A stretch of 64,000 nt of DNA from Pseudomonadota bacterium (GCA_021847835.1 JAJZPR010000005.1:89184-153183), one strand, 5' to 3'. Shown: positions 1 through 9,647, counted from the first letter of the stretch. Numbers and translations are program-made. The notes: generated from the sequence alone by a model not told the origin.

Positions 1-189
1 GCCGGCAATGCGATCGAGGCTTTTGCGCCGGTCGAGATCGGCGGCCACGGGTGTGGCGCCGTCCGCGCGGATGCGCGAAACCGATGCGGCCGAGCGGGCG
101 ATGCCCAGGACGCGCACCTCCGGATGCGCGGCGGCGAGGCGGCGGCCGATGTCGCCCATGCCTGCGATGAGCAGCGAGTGTTTTTTCAT
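1..189 (-). CDS. NAD(P)-binding dehydrogenase/epimerase-like protein, N-terminal part only
   Basis: The gene reads leftwards and is cut by the window edge, so only the first 63 residues are present. They begin MKKHSLLIAG and contain a Rossmann nucleotide-binding loop (GMGDIGRR, about residues 10-17) followed by the alternating strand-helix pattern of the extended short-chain dehydrogenase/epimerase fold. Family membership follows from the glycine motif; the substrate cannot be judged because the catalytic region lies outside the window. Its ATG is only 15 bases from the start of the divergent reductase gene, so the two promoters must overlap coding sequence or each other. Confidence 0.6.
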   Translation of the reverse strand, partial: MKKHSLLIAGMGDIGRRLAAAHPEVRVLGIARSAASVSRIRADGATPVAADLDRRKSLDRIAG

Positions 190-204
190 TTGCGAATTTT
201 AACC

Positions 205-1221
205 ATGTCTTACCAGGTAACGATCCAGCCAAGCGGCCATAAGTTCCTCGTCAACGAGGACGAGACCATACTCGCCGCCGCCCTGCGCGAAGGTTTCACC
301 CTGCCTTACGGCTGCCGCAACGGCGCCTGCGGCTCGTGCAAGGGCAAGGTGCTCGAAGGCGAGGTCGATCACGGCAAGTATCAGGAAAACACCCTGAAGA
401 GCCACGAGATCGCCGAGGGCCGTGCGCTGTTCTGCGTGGCGAAACCCCTGTCCGATCTGGTGATCGAGGCCCGTGAAATCCGCGCCGCCGGCGAGGTGCC
501 GGTGAAGACCCTGCCCTGCCGCGTGCAGAAACTGGAAAAGCTGGCGGACGACGTCATGCTGATGCAGCTGAAACTGCCGGCCAATGAACGCCTGCAATTT
601 CTCGCCGGCCAGTACATCGACTTTCTGTTGAAGGACGGCAAGCGCCGCAGCTATTCCATTGCCAACCCGCCGCATGCCGACGAGTTCATCGAACTGCATC
701 TGCGCCATGTGCCGGGCGGCCGCTTCACCGACCATGTGTTCTCGGCCATGAAGGAAAAGGACATCCTGCGTTTCGAAGGCCCGCACGGCAGCTTCTTCAT
801 CCGCGAGGAATCGGACAAGCCCATGATCTTCGTCGCCGGCGGCACCGGCTTCGCGCCCATCAAGGGCATGCTCGAGCACCTGTTCGCCGAGGAAAGCGGC
901 CGCCAGATGGTTCTTTACTGGGGCGCGCGCGCGAAGAAGGATTTGTACATGGCCGAACTGCCGGTGCGGTGGCAGCAGGAACACGGGAACTTCAGCTTCA
1001 TCCCCGTGCTGTCCGATCCCGCGCCGGAAGACCAGTGGCAGGGTCGGACGGGTTATGTGCATCAGGCGGTGCTGGAGGATTTCGACGACCTGTCCGGCTT
1101 CGAGGTGTACGCCTGCGGCGCGCCGGTGATGGTCGATGTCGCGCGCGAGGGCTTCACCAGAACCCGCGGCCTGCCCGAGGATGCGTTTTTCGCCGATTCC
1201 TTCGTCTATCAGGCGGATTGA
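205..1221 (+). CDS. 2Fe-2S ferredoxin / FAD / NAD(P)H reductase (CDP-6-deoxy-delta-3,4-glucoseen reductase-like)
   Basis: A 338-residue soluble electron-transfer reductase with three parts. A plant-type 2Fe-2S ferredoxin domain lies at about residues 1-90, with ligands C37, C42, C45 and C77. A flavin domain follows with the RSYS motif near residue 148, and then an NAD(P)H-binding domain with GGTGFAP near residue 222. This order matches the AscD/CDP-glucoseen reductase and oxygenase-reductase group. The name is by family only: no deoxysugar genes lie nearby, so the electron acceptor is unknown. The ATG at 205 was chosen because translation from it begins directly with the ferredoxin domain; an upstream in-frame start at 124 would run back into the divergent gene. 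Confidence 0.85.
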   Translation: MSYQVTIQPSGHKFLVNEDETILAAALREGFTLPYGCRNGACGSCKGKVLEGEVDHGKYQENTLKSHEIAEGRALFCVAKPLSDLVIEAREIRAAGEVPVKTLPCRVQKLEKLADDVMLMQLKLPANERLQFLAGQYIDFLLKDGKRRSYSIANPPHADEFIELHLRHVPGGRFTDHVFSAMKEKDILRFEGPHGSFFIREESDKPMIFVAGGTGFAPIKGMLEHLFAEESGRQMVLYWGARAKKDLYMAELPVRWQQEHGNFSFIPVLSDPAPEDQWQGRTGYVHQAVLEDFDDLSGFEVYACGAPVMVDVAREGFTRTRGLPEDAFFADSFVYQAD

Positions 1222-1233
1222 ACAGAAGGACCG

Positions 1234-2421
1234 CTAGTCGGCGTTGCGGCAAAGTGCCAGCGCCTTTTTCACGTGCTCGCAGGCCTCGCCGGGCTGGCCG
1301 CTCTGTTCCTTGAAGGCGGCCAGCGCAAGGTGGCCGTCGATATTGGGCGCCACGGCGATGCTGGCCTCCGCATAGCTTTGCGCCTTGCCCCACAGACGTT
1401 CATGGGCGCACAAGTCGGCCAGTGACATCAGCAATGCGCCGTCATGCGGGTGGGCTAGCAGCCATTTTTCCGCCTGTTCGATCTGGCCCAGCGGCTTATT
1501 GCCGATGAAACGCCCATAGTGTGCCGCCAGGGTTTCGTCCCAGGATTTGTCGAGCGCCTCTTCCAGTATGGAAACGGCGCCATCCGCATCGCCGGCGGCG
1601 GCAAAGGCGCGGGCAGCTTCCAGCGCCACGGCGGGATGGGGTTTTTCGCTGTCCGGCATTCTTTTCCAGTACTCCGCGAGACTCTTGCCATCGTGCATCC
1701 GGCGCTTGATGTTGCCCAGATGCGCGGCGCGGCGGGTGAGCAGGAGCGCGGTCGGGTCCAGCGCATTGGCTTTGGCCAGCTGTTCGGCGAGCTTGAGCAC
1801 TTCGTCCCATTGGCCAAGCTGCTGGCGTGTCTTGAGTTCCAGGCGCGCGAGCGCGGTATGGGTCGGCATCAGCAGCTTGCCGGCTTCGATTGCGGTGAGC
1901 GCGCCGGGGAGATCGCGCTCTTCCAGTTTCGCTTCCGCCTCGGCATACAGCGCGGCCAGCGGCCTGTCATTGTCCTTCGCCTCCGCCAGATAGGCGTCGC
2001 GCCGGCCATGGGCGCGGGACTCGTGCGCCGACCGCGCGGCGAGCACGCGCGCCAGCATTTCGCGGCGCGGCTCGGCGGTGAATTTGGCGGAGAGTTTTTC
2101 GGCCTCCTGGAAACGGCCTTCCAGATAGGCGGCCAGCGCATCGGTGAAGCCGGCATTCTGCCGTTCGGCTTCCTTGCGTGCCTTCCGCTCGCGCACCGTC
2201 CGCGGCAGGTTCAGCGTGGCGACGGCCAGCCGGGTGAGCATGTAGGCGCCGCCCATCAGCAGCGCGAGCAGCAGGATGAAGCTGATGAAAGACAGTTCGG
2301 CGCGCCACGGCGGATAGACCAGCACGACATAGCCGGGGTCGTAGCGCCCCGCCAGCGCAAGGGCGACGGCAATGACGGCGACGATGATGAGACTGATCAG
2401 CCAGCGCAAGGGCGTACCCAT
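1234..2421 (-). CDS. hemY: HemY, inner-membrane TPR protein of the heme gene cluster
   Basis: A 395-residue protein with two hydrophobic N-terminal segments (about residues 8-26 and 42-66) and then a long helical, TPR-like region. This is the proteobacterial HemY_N/TPR arrangement, unrelated to the Bacillus protoporphyrinogen oxidase of the same name. HemY is thought to help coproporphyrinogen handling or heme assembly at the inner membrane; its exact biochemistry is unsettled. The start codon directly abuts the hemX stop, and this is the last gene of hemC-hemD-hemX-hemY. Confidence 0.93.
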   Translation of the reverse strand: MGTPLRWLISLIIVAVIAVALALAGRYDPGYVVLVYPPWRAELSFISFILLLALLMGGAYMLTRLAVATLNLPRTVRERKARKEAERQNAGFTDALAAYLEGRFQEAEKLSAKFTAEPRREMLARVLAARSAHESRAHGRRDAYLAEAKDNDRPLAALYAEAEAKLEERDLPGALTAIEAGKLLMPTHTALARLELKTRQQLGQWDEVLKLAEQLAKANALDPTALLLTRRAAHLGNIKRRMHDGKSLAEYWKRMPDSEKPHPAVALEAARAFAAAGDADGAVSILEEALDKSWDETLAAHYGRFIGNKPLGQIEQAEKWLLAHPHDGALLMSLADLCAHERLWGKAQSYAEASIAVAPNIDGHLALAAFKEQSGQPGEACEHVKKALALCRNAD

Positions 2422-3438
2422 TTATTCTTTGTTGTCCGGCCTGGTGTAGGACTCTATCGCGGCCAGGCTTTCCTTGAGTTCGGGCAGTCTTGGGGCGGTG
2501 TTGAGGGCGGCCAGCTTGCGCAGTTCGGCCTGCGCGGCGGCGACGGCGGCGTCCTGGGTGTTGAAATAGCGGGCAAGCAGCCTGCCCGCGGCATTCAGGT
2601 CGGCCTGATAGCCGGCGGCGTCGCGCGACAGCAGGGAAAGCCGCGCGGTCAGCAGGCGCAGTTTCAGATTCTGGCGCAGGAAGTATTCCTGTTCGGGCGC
2701 GAGCAGCGCGGGCTCGCCCTCATCCAGCCGGCGGATCTGCACCAGGTTCTTGAACTCGGTCAGCAGGTTCTGGGACAGCGTGGCTGCGGGTTTGTCGTTC
2801 TTGGCGGGTTTTTTGGTATGGGTGCTGGACAGGGGCCACTGCTCGACATTTTCGGCCAGCGTGCCGAGCTTCAGGCTGATGCCGGTCTGGTCGACGAAGG
2901 GCGTGGCATGCAGGCGCGCCAGGTCGTTGGCGATGGCCCGGCGCAGGCGGGTGAACTGGGGCTTGTCCAGTCGTTGCAGGCGCTGGTCGGCGGTTTCCAG
3001 CGCGATGATGGCGGCCCTGACGTTGCCGGCGAGCTGGAGTTGCTGGCTGGCGGTGAGCAGGATCTGCTCGATGTCGAAAAGGGCCCACTGGTCGCGGTCG
3101 CGCGCGCTCTCCTTGTACAGCGCCTCCAGCGCCTGCCGCTGTTCCTGGGAAGCTGCCAGTTGTGCTTCCAGCTGCGAGATGCGCGCAAGGTTCTGGCGGG
3201 TGAGATCGTCGGCATTGCGCGCCAGCAGGCGGCTTTCCTTGGTCGAGGCCTCGAACTCGGCCAGCTTGCGCGCCAGGTCGGTCTTCACGCCGCGCGACTG
3301 ATCGCGGCTGTTGAGCCACGAGGCGGCGGCCAGCGCGATGGCAACGACCGCCAGCAGCACTCCCCAGTTGATGGCAAGGGAGCGGCCGGCGGGTGGCGAC
3401 GGGCTGGCAGGAGGCGTCGGGTTGGTCGGTTCGGTCAT
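2422..3438 (-). CDS. hemX: HemX, membrane-anchored protein of the heme operon
   Basis: A 338-residue protein with a short proline-rich cytoplasmic start, one membrane helix (about residues 22-42) and a long helical, probably coiled-coil periplasmic domain. This is the HemX family, often misnamed uroporphyrinogen-III C-methyltransferase; no methyltransferase motif is present. The start overlaps the hemD stop by four bases (ATGA), which points to translational coupling. The role is inferred from its fixed place in tetrapyrrole operons. Confidence 0.93.
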   Translation of the reverse strand: MTEPTNPTPPASPSPPAGRSLAINWGVLLAVVAIALAAASWLNSRDQSRGVKTDLARKLAEFEASTKESRLLARNADDLTRQNLARISQLEAQLAASQEQRQALEALYKESARDRDQWALFDIEQILLTASQQLQLAGNVRAAIIALETADQRLQRLDKPQFTRLRRAIANDLARLHATPFVDQTGISLKLGTLAENVEQWPLSSTHTKKPAKNDKPAATLSQNLLTEFKNLVQIRRLDEGEPALLAPEQEYFLRQNLKLRLLTARLSLLSRDAAGYQADLNAAGRLLARYFNTQDAAVAAAQAELRKLAALNTAPRLPELKESLAAIESYTRPDNKE

Positions 3439-4202
3439 GATTGGAAGAATTTAATCATAGTCCGCATTGTGCCGGCATCTCCGGCGGCTGCGACATGGAC
3501 GGAAGTCATGCCCAATTGCCGGGCGGCCTCGGCAATGCGCTCGTGCGGCACGAAGGCCGGCACGGATTTGAACGAATCCCAGGTGCGGCCGAGCATCTCG
3601 CGCAAATTGGCCAGGCCTTCGCGGCTGGTCAGGATGATGGCGGAGAATGGCTGTCTTTCGTGCTGCCGCAGGAGCGGGGTGATGTCCGCATCGGGCCTCG
3701 CCCGCCGATAGCACTCCGCATATTCGACCGAGGCGCCGCGCCGGGCGAGGGTCTGCGCCATCAGTTCGCGTCCGCCCTCGCCGCGGAAAATCACGATGCG
3801 CTTGCCCGCGACATTCTGCAATTCGGGCAGCGCCAGCAGGGCTTCGCTGTCGGACTGCCCCGATGGCGCGATGACTTTGTTGATGCCGCTGACCTTCAAG
3901 GCCCACGCGCTGCCCTGGCCGACCGCCGCCACGCCGAGTCCGCGCGGCCAGTTCTGGTCCGGGTCCAGGTATTCGAAGGCCCTGGCAACGGCGGTGGGGC
4001 TGACGAAAATGGCGAGATCGAACTCGTTCAGCCTGTCCAGAACCTCCGCAAGCCGATCCGCTTGCGATGGCTCCCTGATTTCGATCGCCGGAAAGACCAC
4101 CGGGACGCCGCCGGCGTCGCGGATCATCCGGCTCAAGCCGGCGGCCTGTTCCGCGGGCCGGGTGACCAGGATGATTTTGCCGGCCAGGGGCGTGGCTGTC
4201 AT
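3435..4202 (-). CDS. hemD: Uroporphyrinogen-III synthase
   Basis: HemD closes and inverts ring D of hydroxymethylbilane to give uroporphyrinogen III, the branch point of heme and siroheme synthesis, in the cytoplasm. The 255-residue product has the family pattern: N-terminal VTRPAEQAAGL, a central FVSPTAVARAFEY segment and a later SREGLANLREML segment. Sequence conservation is otherwise low, as usual for HemD, and its place between hemC and hemX supports the call. I use the ATG at 4202, which overlaps the hemC stop (TGATG), rather than the GTG one codon upstream. Confidence 0.93.
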   Translation of the reverse strand: MTATPLAGKIILVTRPAEQAAGLSRMIRDAGGVPVVFPAIEIREPSQADRLAEVLDRLNEFDLAIFVSPTAVARAFEYLDPDQNWPRGLGVAAVGQGSAWALKVSGINKVIAPSGQSDSEALLALPELQNVAGKRIVIFRGEGGRELMAQTLARRGASVEYAECYRRARPDADITPLLRQHERQPFSAIILTSREGLANLREMLGRTWDSFKSVPAFVPHERIAEAARQLGMTSVHVAAAGDAGTMRTMIKFFQS

Positions 4203-5131
4203 CACGCCGCAAGCGCGGAAAGGATGGCGTCCGCGCCCTGCCCGCGCAGGGCGTCGGCGAGCTGCAGGCCAAGGGCTTCCGGGGCTTCCGCGCTGCCCGT
4301 GGCTTCGGCATGCAGCAGGGTCTTGCCGTCGGCGGTGGCGACGAAGCCGCGCAGGAACAGCGTGTCCTCGCGCATTACGGCGTAGGCGCCCAGCGGCACC
4401 TGGCAGCTGCCGCCCAGTTGGCGGCTGACTTCGCGTTCCGCGCGCACGCAGGCGGCGGTCTCGGCGTGGTGCAGGGGCGCGAGCAGGGGCAGCAGGTCTT
4501 TGCGATCGGCGCGGATTTCGATGCCGAGCGCGCCCTGTCCCGCGGCAGGCAGGCTTTGTTCCGGTTCCAGCAGGGCAGCGATGCGGTCCGCAAAGCCCAG
4601 ACGCTTGAGCCCGGCGGCGGCGAGGATGATTGCGGCGTACTGGTCCTCGTCGAGCTTGCGCAGACGCGTGTTGACGTTGCCGCGCAGGGGCCGGATGTCC
4701 AGATGCGGATAGCGCGCGCGCAGCTGCGATTCGCGGCGCAGGCTGGAGGTGCCGACGACGCTGCCAGGCGGCAGTTCGGACAGCTGGCGGTACTGGTTGG
4801 AGACGAAGGCGTCGCGCGGATCCTCGCGCGCGCCGATGGCGGCAAGCGCGAAGCCGTCGGGCAGGACCATGGGCACATCCTTCAGCGAGTGCACCGCCAG
4901 GTCGGCGCGGCCGTCCTGCAAGGCCTGTTCGAGTTCCTTGACGAACAGGCCCTTGCCCCCAATCTTGTTCAATGTGACGTCGAGGATGCGGTCGCCCTGC
5001 GTGGTCATGCCCAGCAGCTCCACCCTGAGGCCCGGATGCAGCGCCATCAGGCGGTCGCGGATGTGGTGGGCCTGCCAGAGGGCCAGTGCGCTTTCACGGG
5101 TGGCGATGACGAGAGGGCGATCGGGAAGCAT
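4202..5131 (-). CDS. hemC: Hydroxymethylbilane synthase (porphobilinogen deaminase)
   Basis: Joins four porphobilinogen units into hydroxymethylbilane in the cytoplasm. The 309-residue length is normal. Seen motifs are [12 protein letters not shown] near the N terminus, VHSLKDVP near residue 80, the arginine-rich [13 protein letters not shown] segment, and GGSCQVPLG. In the last motif Cys243 should carry the dipyrromethane cofactor. It is the first gene of the hem operon. The 92-base gap upstream, shared with a divergent thioredoxin-fold gene, should hold the promoter, but I cannot assign its boxes with confidence. Confidence 0.97.
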   Translation of the reverse strand: MLPDRPLVIATRESALALWQAHHIRDRLMALHPGLRVELLGMTTQGDRILDVTLNKIGGKGLFVKELEQALQDGRADLAVHSLKDVPMVLPDGFALAAIGAREDPRDAFVSNQYRQLSELPPGSVVGTSSLRRESQLRARYPHLDIRPLRGNVNTRLRKLDEDQYAAIILAAAGLKRLGFADRIAALLEPEQSLPAAGQGALGIEIRADRKDLLPLLAPLHHAETAACVRAEREVSRQLGGSCQVPLGAYAVMREDTLFLRGFVATADGKTLLHAEATGSAEAPEALGLQLADALRGQGADAILSALAA

Positions 5132-5223
5132 GGGCTTGGTAGTAAATTACACTGTCGCGCGGCCAGGATTTGCCGCACATTAATGATGTATGGCGCGAGC
5201 CGCACCCGGAAGGTAATGATTCA

Positions 5224-5706
5224 ATGAAAGCAAGGCACTTTATTCTCGCCATTCTAGCATGGTCGCTGGCGCTGCCGGCCCTTGCAGCGAGCCGTGGCGA
5301 CGTGCCCATGGCCGAGGATCTGCGGGCCGAGGGAAAGCTGGCCACGAGCCGCAAGGTGCCGATCATGCTGCTGTTCACCAGCCCCTTCTGCGGCTACTGC
5401 GATCGGGTGAAGGAAGAATATCTGGGGCCCATGAGGGACGATCCGGCCTATCGCGACAAGGTCATCATCCGCCAGATCGAGGTGGGCTCCGATTGGAACC
5501 TGATCGGTTTTGACGGGAAGAAAACCACGCACGGCAGCTATGCTTCCAGCCAGAAAGTCGTCATGGTGCCGACCATCAAGGTGGTCGATGCGCAGGGCAG
5601 GGAACTGGCGAAACCCATCGTCGGATTTCTCACCGCCGATTTCTATTTCGGCTTCATTCAGGATGCAATGAACGAGGGACTGGAGAAAATGCGGGGGAGG
5701 AAGTAG
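5224..5706 (+). CDS. Exported thioredoxin-fold protein with a CGYC active site
   Basis: A 160-residue protein with a clear signal peptide (basic start, hydrophobic core to about residue 20, cleavage near ALA-AS). A thioredoxin-like domain follows with CGYC at about residues 56-59 and the cis-proline segment MVPTIKVVD. It is therefore likely a periplasmic thiol-disulfide protein. A GGAAGG-like ribosome site lies a few bases before the ATG. In Pseudomonas a disulfide protein also sits beside this hem/alg block, so a link to cytochrome or heme maturation is possible but only inferred. Confidence 0.8.
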   Translation: MKARHFILAILAWSLALPALAASRGDVPMAEDLRAEGKLATSRKVPIMLLFTSPFCGYCDRVKEEYLGPMRDDPAYRDKVIIRQIEVGSDWNLIGFDGKKTTHGSYASSQKVVMVPTIKVVDAQGRELAKPIVGFLTADFYFGFIQDAMNEGLEKMRGRK

Positions 5707-5774
5707 GGGCCAGGGGATGCGCTTCGCGCTTTAAACAAATGGCGCGCCCTTCGGACGCGCCATCCCTGGCCCCT
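5705..5774. terminator. Long palindrome between convergent genes, likely two-way terminator
   Basis: The left arm begins AGGGGCCAGGGGATG at 5705 and the right arm CATCCCTGGCCCCT ends at 5774; they pair with a single-base bulge. Two smaller hairpins sit inside, GCGCTTCGCGC and GGCGCGCCCTTCGGACGCGCC-like. The structure overlaps the stop codons of both convergent genes, which fits a shared transcription end. No clear U tract follows. Confidence 0.55.
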
Positions 5775-6537
5775 AATCCCTGAGCAGTTCGCGCAACAGC
5801 GAATACTGACGGCGGCTGACCGGCAACGGCTGGTCGATCCCGCGCAGGCGCACGTAGTGCCCTTCATCGCTGCCAGGGATCTTGCCGATCTGGTCGATCT
5901 TGTCGCGTGCCACCAGGCAGTTGCGATGGATGCGCAGGAAGCGGTCGCCGAACTCGCTCTCCAGCCTGACCAGCGATTCCTCCAGCAGGAACTCGTGCTC
6001 GGCAGTCTTGACGGTCACGTATTTCAACTCGGCCTTGAAGTAGAGGATTTCCACCACCGGCACCAGTTTCAGGCGGCCCTTTTCTGACAGCGACAGATGC
6101 GTGCGCGACCTGGGGTGGGCCAGGCGCAGCGCGTCGAGCATGGCGGTGTTGAGGTGCCGTGCCTTGGCGAGCGCGGCGGCCAGGCGCTCGGCCCTGACCG
6201 GCTTCATCAGATAGTCCACCGCGTTGACTTCGAAGGCTTGGCAGGCGTAGTTGTCGTAGGCTGTGGTGAAGATGATCGCAGGCGCGCGCGCCAGCTTCTG
6301 CATGTGCTGGGCGACCTCGATGCCGTCCATGCCGGGCATGCGGATGTCCAGCAGCACGGCGTCGGTCTGTTCGCGCTGGACATGTTCGAGGGCGTCCATG
6401 CCGTTGTCGGCCTCGCCTACGATCTGCAGGGCCAGTTCGCGCCCGCAGTCTTCCAGCACTTCGCGCAGACGGCGGCGCGCGGGCGCCTCGTCATCGACGA
6501 TGAGCAGGCGCAAGGGGGCGGGTTGGCTGGGAGGCAC
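5773..6537 (-). CDS. algR: AlgR/LytTR-family response regulator
   Basis: A DNA-binding response regulator of about 254 residues. A receiver domain (LRLLIVDDE, phospho-acceptor Asp near residue 64 in LLDIRMPGMDG, conserved Lys in LMKPVRAERL) is followed by a LytTR DNA-binding domain ending RDKIDQIGKIPGSDEGHY... This is the AlgR arrangement. No ATG is available near the start: I use GTG at 6537, and TTG at 6513 is an alternative. Either way the gene overlaps the end of the kinase gene. It is probably the partner of the upstream AlgZ-like kinase and could control surface or motility functions; its targets are not visible here. Confidence 0.88.
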   Translation of the reverse strand: MPPSQPAPLRLLIVDDEAPARRRLREVLEDCGRELALQIVGEADNGMDALEHVQREQTDAVLLDIRMPGMDGIEVAQHMQKLARAPAIIFTTAYDNYACQAFEVNAVDYLMKPVRAERLAAALAKARHLNTAMLDALRLAHPRSRTHLSLSEKGRLKLVPVVEILYFKAELKYVTVKTAEHEFLLEESLVRLESEFGDRFLRIHRNCLVARDKIDQIGKIPGSDEGHYVRLRGIDQPLPVSRRQYSLLRELLRD

Positions 6538-7540
6538 GGGTATAAGGCAGGGTGATATGGACTTGATAAACGGCGCCCATGGGCTGGGACTTGAGCGTGG
6601 CGTCCAGGTCGAAGTGCAGCGCCAGACGTTCGCGGATGTTGGCCAGCGCCAGCTTGTTGCCGGTGTGGCTGGACGCGTTTTCCGTGTAGGGGTTGCGGAT
6701 GACGATGTGAACGCTGTCGCCGCTGCGGTAGATGTTGAGGCTGACTTCACCGGGTTCGCGGCTGGGCTCCACGCCGTGATAGATGGCGTTTTCCACCAGC
6801 GGCTGGATGACGAGCGGCGGGATGAGGGCGTCCTGCGGCATCTTGTCGATATGCCAGTCAACGGTGAGGCGCTCGCCCAGGCGCAGTTGTTCCAAGCCGA
6901 GATAGGCGCGGGTCAGCTCGACTTCGTCCGCCAGGGTGGTGAGTTCGCGGTTTTCGCGCATCAGCGCGCGAAAGAGCTCGGACAGATCCTCCAGCGCGCG
7001 CTCGGCGCGCCGCGGGTCGGAGCGCACCAGCGACAACACCGCGTTGAGGCTGTTGAACAGGAAGTGCGGGCGGATGCGGGCCTGCAGCGCCTGCAGCCGG
7101 GCTTCGGTGACGGCAGGCGACAGCGCCTTGCTGCGCAGATGGAAATAGATCAGCAGCAGTCCCGCGAGCGCGGCGCTGAAAGCGGCGGTCTGCGCCGGGG
7201 TGAGAATTTGCGAACCGGGCAGCAGCCAGACGAGCAGCAGCGAAGTCAGCCAGGGAATGAGGGTTGCGGCGAAAAACAGCGCGGCCATGCCAAGCGGGTA
7301 GGCCGGCTTTCTGAGCAGGGGGCTCGCGAGGCACAGCGCCAGCAGGGTCAGCAGCAGGGCGGGCTGGATCAGCACCGAGCGCTCGGCGAACAGCGCGACT
7401 CCCCCGGCGAGATCGGATGCCGCGGCCAGCGCGGCGAAAACGGCGCCGGCCTCGACGGCGAGAATGGCCCGCAGGCTGGTGCCGAGGTGGCAGAAATTCG
7501 GCAAAACGCCCGGCGGGTTGTTATGATTTTTGCTTTGCAT
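6491..7540 (-). CDS. algZ: AlgZ/LytS-type sensor histidine kinase
   Basis: A 349-residue membrane kinase. Four hydrophobic segments occupy about residues 25-135. The His_kinase domain follows with [19 protein letters not shown], in which His159 is the expected phospho-acceptor, and then an ATP-binding region containing [15 protein letters not shown]. This is the unorthodox kinase class paired with LytTR regulators. The start codon is only 14 bases from that of divergent argH, and a TATGAT element at 7522-7527 that could serve argH lies inside the start of this gene. The layout algR-algZ/argH is the same as in Pseudomonas. Confidence 0.88.
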   Translation of the reverse strand: MQSKNHNNPPGVLPNFCHLGTSLRAILAVEAGAVFAALAAASDLAGGVALFAERSVLIQPALLLTLLALCLASPLLRKPAYPLGMAALFFAATLIPWLTSLLLVWLLPGSQILTPAQTAAFSAALAGLLLIYFHLRSKALSPAVTEARLQALQARIRPHFLFNSLNAVLSLVRSDPRRAERALEDLSELFRALMRENRELTTLADEVELTRAYLGLEQLRLGERLTVDWHIDKMPQDALIPPLVIQPLVENAIYHGVEPSREPGEVSLNIYRSGDSVHIVIRNPYTENASSHTGNKLALANIRERLALHFDLDATLKSQPMGAVYQVHITLPYTRASQPTRPLAPAHRR

Positions 7541-7554
7541 CGATAAGAACGCAC

Positions 7555-8937
7555 ATGGACAAGAATTCCGGGGCCTGGTCGGGCCGCTTTTCCGAGCCGG
7601 TCGACGAACTGGTCAAGCGCTATACCGCTTCCATTCCCTTTGATTATCGGCTGGCCGAGTTCGATATAAAGGGTTCGCTCGCCCATGCCCGCATGCTGGC
7701 CCATGTCGGCGTGCTGTCGGCGGAGGATCTTGCCGCCATCGAGCGCGGCATGGCCGGGATACTGGACGAGATCCGCGCCGGCCGCTTCGAATGGTCGCTC
7801 GACCTGGAGGACGTGCACCTCAACATCGAAAGGGCGCTCACCAACAAGATCGGCGACGCCGGCAAGCGCCTGCACACCGGGCGCTCGCGCAACGACCAGG
7901 TGGCGACCGACGTACGCCTCTACCTGCGCGACGCCATCGACCGCATCCAGGCCGGCATCCGCGCCTGCCAGATGTCGCTCCTGGACCTGGCCGAGGCGCA
8001 TGCGGCCACGGTCATGCCCGGCTTCACCCACCTGCAGGTGGCGCAGCCGGTGACCTTCGGCCACCACATGCTGGCCTATTTCGAAATGCTCGCGCGCGAC
8101 CACGCGCGGCTCGCCGATTGCCGCAAACGGGTCAACCGCCTGCCCCTGGGGGCCGCCGCGCTGGCCGGCACCAGCTACCCGATTGACAGGGAGTTCGTGG
8201 CGCGCGAGCTGGGTTTCGACGGCGTGTGCGGGAACTCGCTCGATGCGGTGTCGGATCGCGACTTCGCCATCGAATTTGCCGCCGCGGCCTCGCTCGTCAT
8301 GGTGCACCTGTCGCGCCTCTCGGAGGAGCTGATCCTGTGGATGAGCCCGCGCTTCGGCTTCATCGACCTCGCCGACCGCTTCTGTACCGGCTCCTCCATC
8401 ATGCCGCAGAAGAAGAATCCCGACGTGCCCGAACTGGTGCGCGGCAAGACCGGCCGCGTGTTCGGCCACCTCATGGGGCTCCTGACCCTCATGAAAGGCC
8501 AGCCGCTCGCCTACAACAAGGACAACCAGGAGGACAAGGAACCCCTGTTCGATACCGTGGATACCCTGGCGGACACCTTGACCATCTACGCCGACATGCT
8601 GAAAGGCGTCAAAGTGAAGCCCGAGGCCATGCGCCGCGCGGCCACAGAAGGCTTTTCCACCGCCACCGACCTCGCCGACTATCTGGTGAAAAAAGGCCTG
8701 CCCTTCCGCGACGCCCACGAGGCCGTGGCGCGCGCCGTGCGCGCCGCGGAAACCCGTGGCTGCGACCTGGCGGAGTTGTCACTGGCCGAGTTGCAGGCCT
8801 TCAGCCCGCTGGTGGATGAGGACGTGTTCGCCGTGCTGACCCTGGAAGGCTCGCTCGCCGCCCGCAATCACATCGGCGGCACCGCCCCCGAGCAGGTCAG
8901 GGCCGCCGTGGCGCGGGCGCGCGCGGCGATTGCCTAG
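7555..8937 (+). CDS. argH: Argininosuccinate lyase
   Basis: Cleaves argininosuccinate to arginine and fumarate, the last step of arginine synthesis. The 460-residue protein has the fumarase/aspartase superfamily signature [12 protein letters not shown] (about residue 279) and the expected [13 protein letters not shown] start, [13 protein letters not shown] and [11 protein letters not shown] segments. Full length and in frame. Its promoter must lie within or beside the 5' end of the divergent kinase gene. Confidence 0.97.
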   Translation: MDKNSGAWSGRFSEPVDELVKRYTASIPFDYRLAEFDIKGSLAHARMLAHVGVLSAEDLAAIERGMAGILDEIRAGRFEWSLDLEDVHLNIERALTNKIGDAGKRLHTGRSRNDQVATDVRLYLRDAIDRIQAGIRACQMSLLDLAEAHAATVMPGFTHLQVAQPVTFGHHMLAYFEMLARDHARLADCRKRVNRLPLGAAALAGTSYPIDREFVARELGFDGVCGNSLDAVSDRDFAIEFAAAASLVMVHLSRLSEELILWMSPRFGFIDLADRFCTGSSIMPQKKNPDVPELVRGKTGRVFGHLMGLLTLMKGQPLAYNKDNQEDKEPLFDTVDTLADTLTIYADMLKGVKVKPEAMRRAATEGFSTATDLADYLVKKGLPFRDAHEAVARAVRAAETRGCDLAELSLAELQAFSPLVDEDVFAVLTLEGSLAARNHIGGTAPEQVRAAVARARAAIA

Positions 8938-8940
8938 CCA

Positions 8941-9038
8941 AGGCAAAAGGCAAAAGGCAAAAGGCAAAAGGCAAAGCATCCTGGCTGCCTTCGGTTTTCA
9001 TTTTTGAATTTTGCTTTTTGACTTTTGCCTTTTGATTT
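8941..9038. repeat. Inverted repeat built from tandem AAAAGGC units
   Basis: The left arm (8941-8975) is about four and a half head-to-tail copies of the 7-base unit AAAAGGC. The right arm (9009-9038) is an imperfect inverse copy made of CTTTTTG/CCTTTTG units. The arms enclose about 33 bases and lie between the convergent ends of argH and the MarR gene. It could act as a two-way terminator because the right arm is T-rich, but its low-complexity make-up resembles the other intergenic palindromes in this window. Confidence 0.6.
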
Positions 9039-9062
9039 TCCTCCCCCTAAACCGCGTTTTGC

Positions 9063-9647
9063 TCAAGCTGCGGTTTCCTCGACCGGGCTGTGTTCCCGGC
9101 AGATCTTGCCGACTTCCCGGCTGGAGAGCTTTTCCTTGGTGAGGCCGCACACGTAGCTGCGCGGGCCGATGTGCAGGTTGTGGCGGCAGGTGACGCATAC
9201 GCCGAAGGTGCGGTAGCCGTTTCTGGCCTGCAGGGTGGCGAGCGCTTCCTTCAATACCTTGGCGGCGGAGCTGAGCCTCGCGGGGCTGGCGGCCTGCAGG
9301 GCGTCGCGCCAGGCATTCGCCAGTCCCAGCTCCTTCAGGACTTCCTTGCCCTTGTCGGTCAGGGTGAGCCGGACCACCCGGCCGTCCTTCTCGTCGGCGT
9401 GGCGGGCGATCAGCTTGCGCCGGGCCAGCAGCAGCAGGCTTTGGGACACCGTGCCCTTGGTCAGCCCCAGGTATTCGGCCAGCGCCTGCGGGGTGTTGCT
9501 GTAGCGGTTGGCTTCGTTCAGGTAGATCAGGGCCTGCAGGTGGATGGGCTGCAGGCCCTGGGCGACGCCGGCCTGGCGCAGTCCCACCCGCAGCAGGTTG
9601 CCCAGCCGTTCCACCGTGTCCAGCAGGATCAGCGCCTGGTTTTTCAT
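9063..9647 (-). CDS. MarR-family regulator with a four-cysteine C-terminal extension
   Basis: A 194-residue regulator. A winged helix-turn-helix lies at about residues 45-100 (TPQALAEYLGLTKGTVSQSL, then the wing DEKDGRVVRLTLTDKG). Beyond the usual MarR length lies an extension with C151-x2-C154-x12-C167-x15-C183, a spacing that could hold zinc or an iron-sulfur cluster. MarR proteins typically repress a neighbouring divergent gene, which here is the cytochrome P460 gene across a perfect palindrome. That the cysteines sense redox state, NO or metal is my inference. The start ATG at 9647 has no better alternative. Confidence 0.85.
   Translation of the reverse strand: MKNQALILLDTVERLGNLLRVGLRQAGVAQGLQPIHLQALIYLNEANRYSNTPQALAEYLGLTKGTVSQSLLLLARRKLIARHADEKDGRVVRLTLTDKGKEVLKELGLANAWRDALQAASPARLSSAAKVLKEALATLQARNGYRTFGVCVTCRHNLHIGPRSYVCGLTKEKLSSREVGKICREHSPVEETAA

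Noticed and set aside
1519..3711. Long 730-codon rightward open frame across hemY and hemX
   Set aside because: It is antisense to two well-supported genes with known motifs; its product is rich in G, Q and R without any domain, as expected for a shadow frame in GC-rich DNA.
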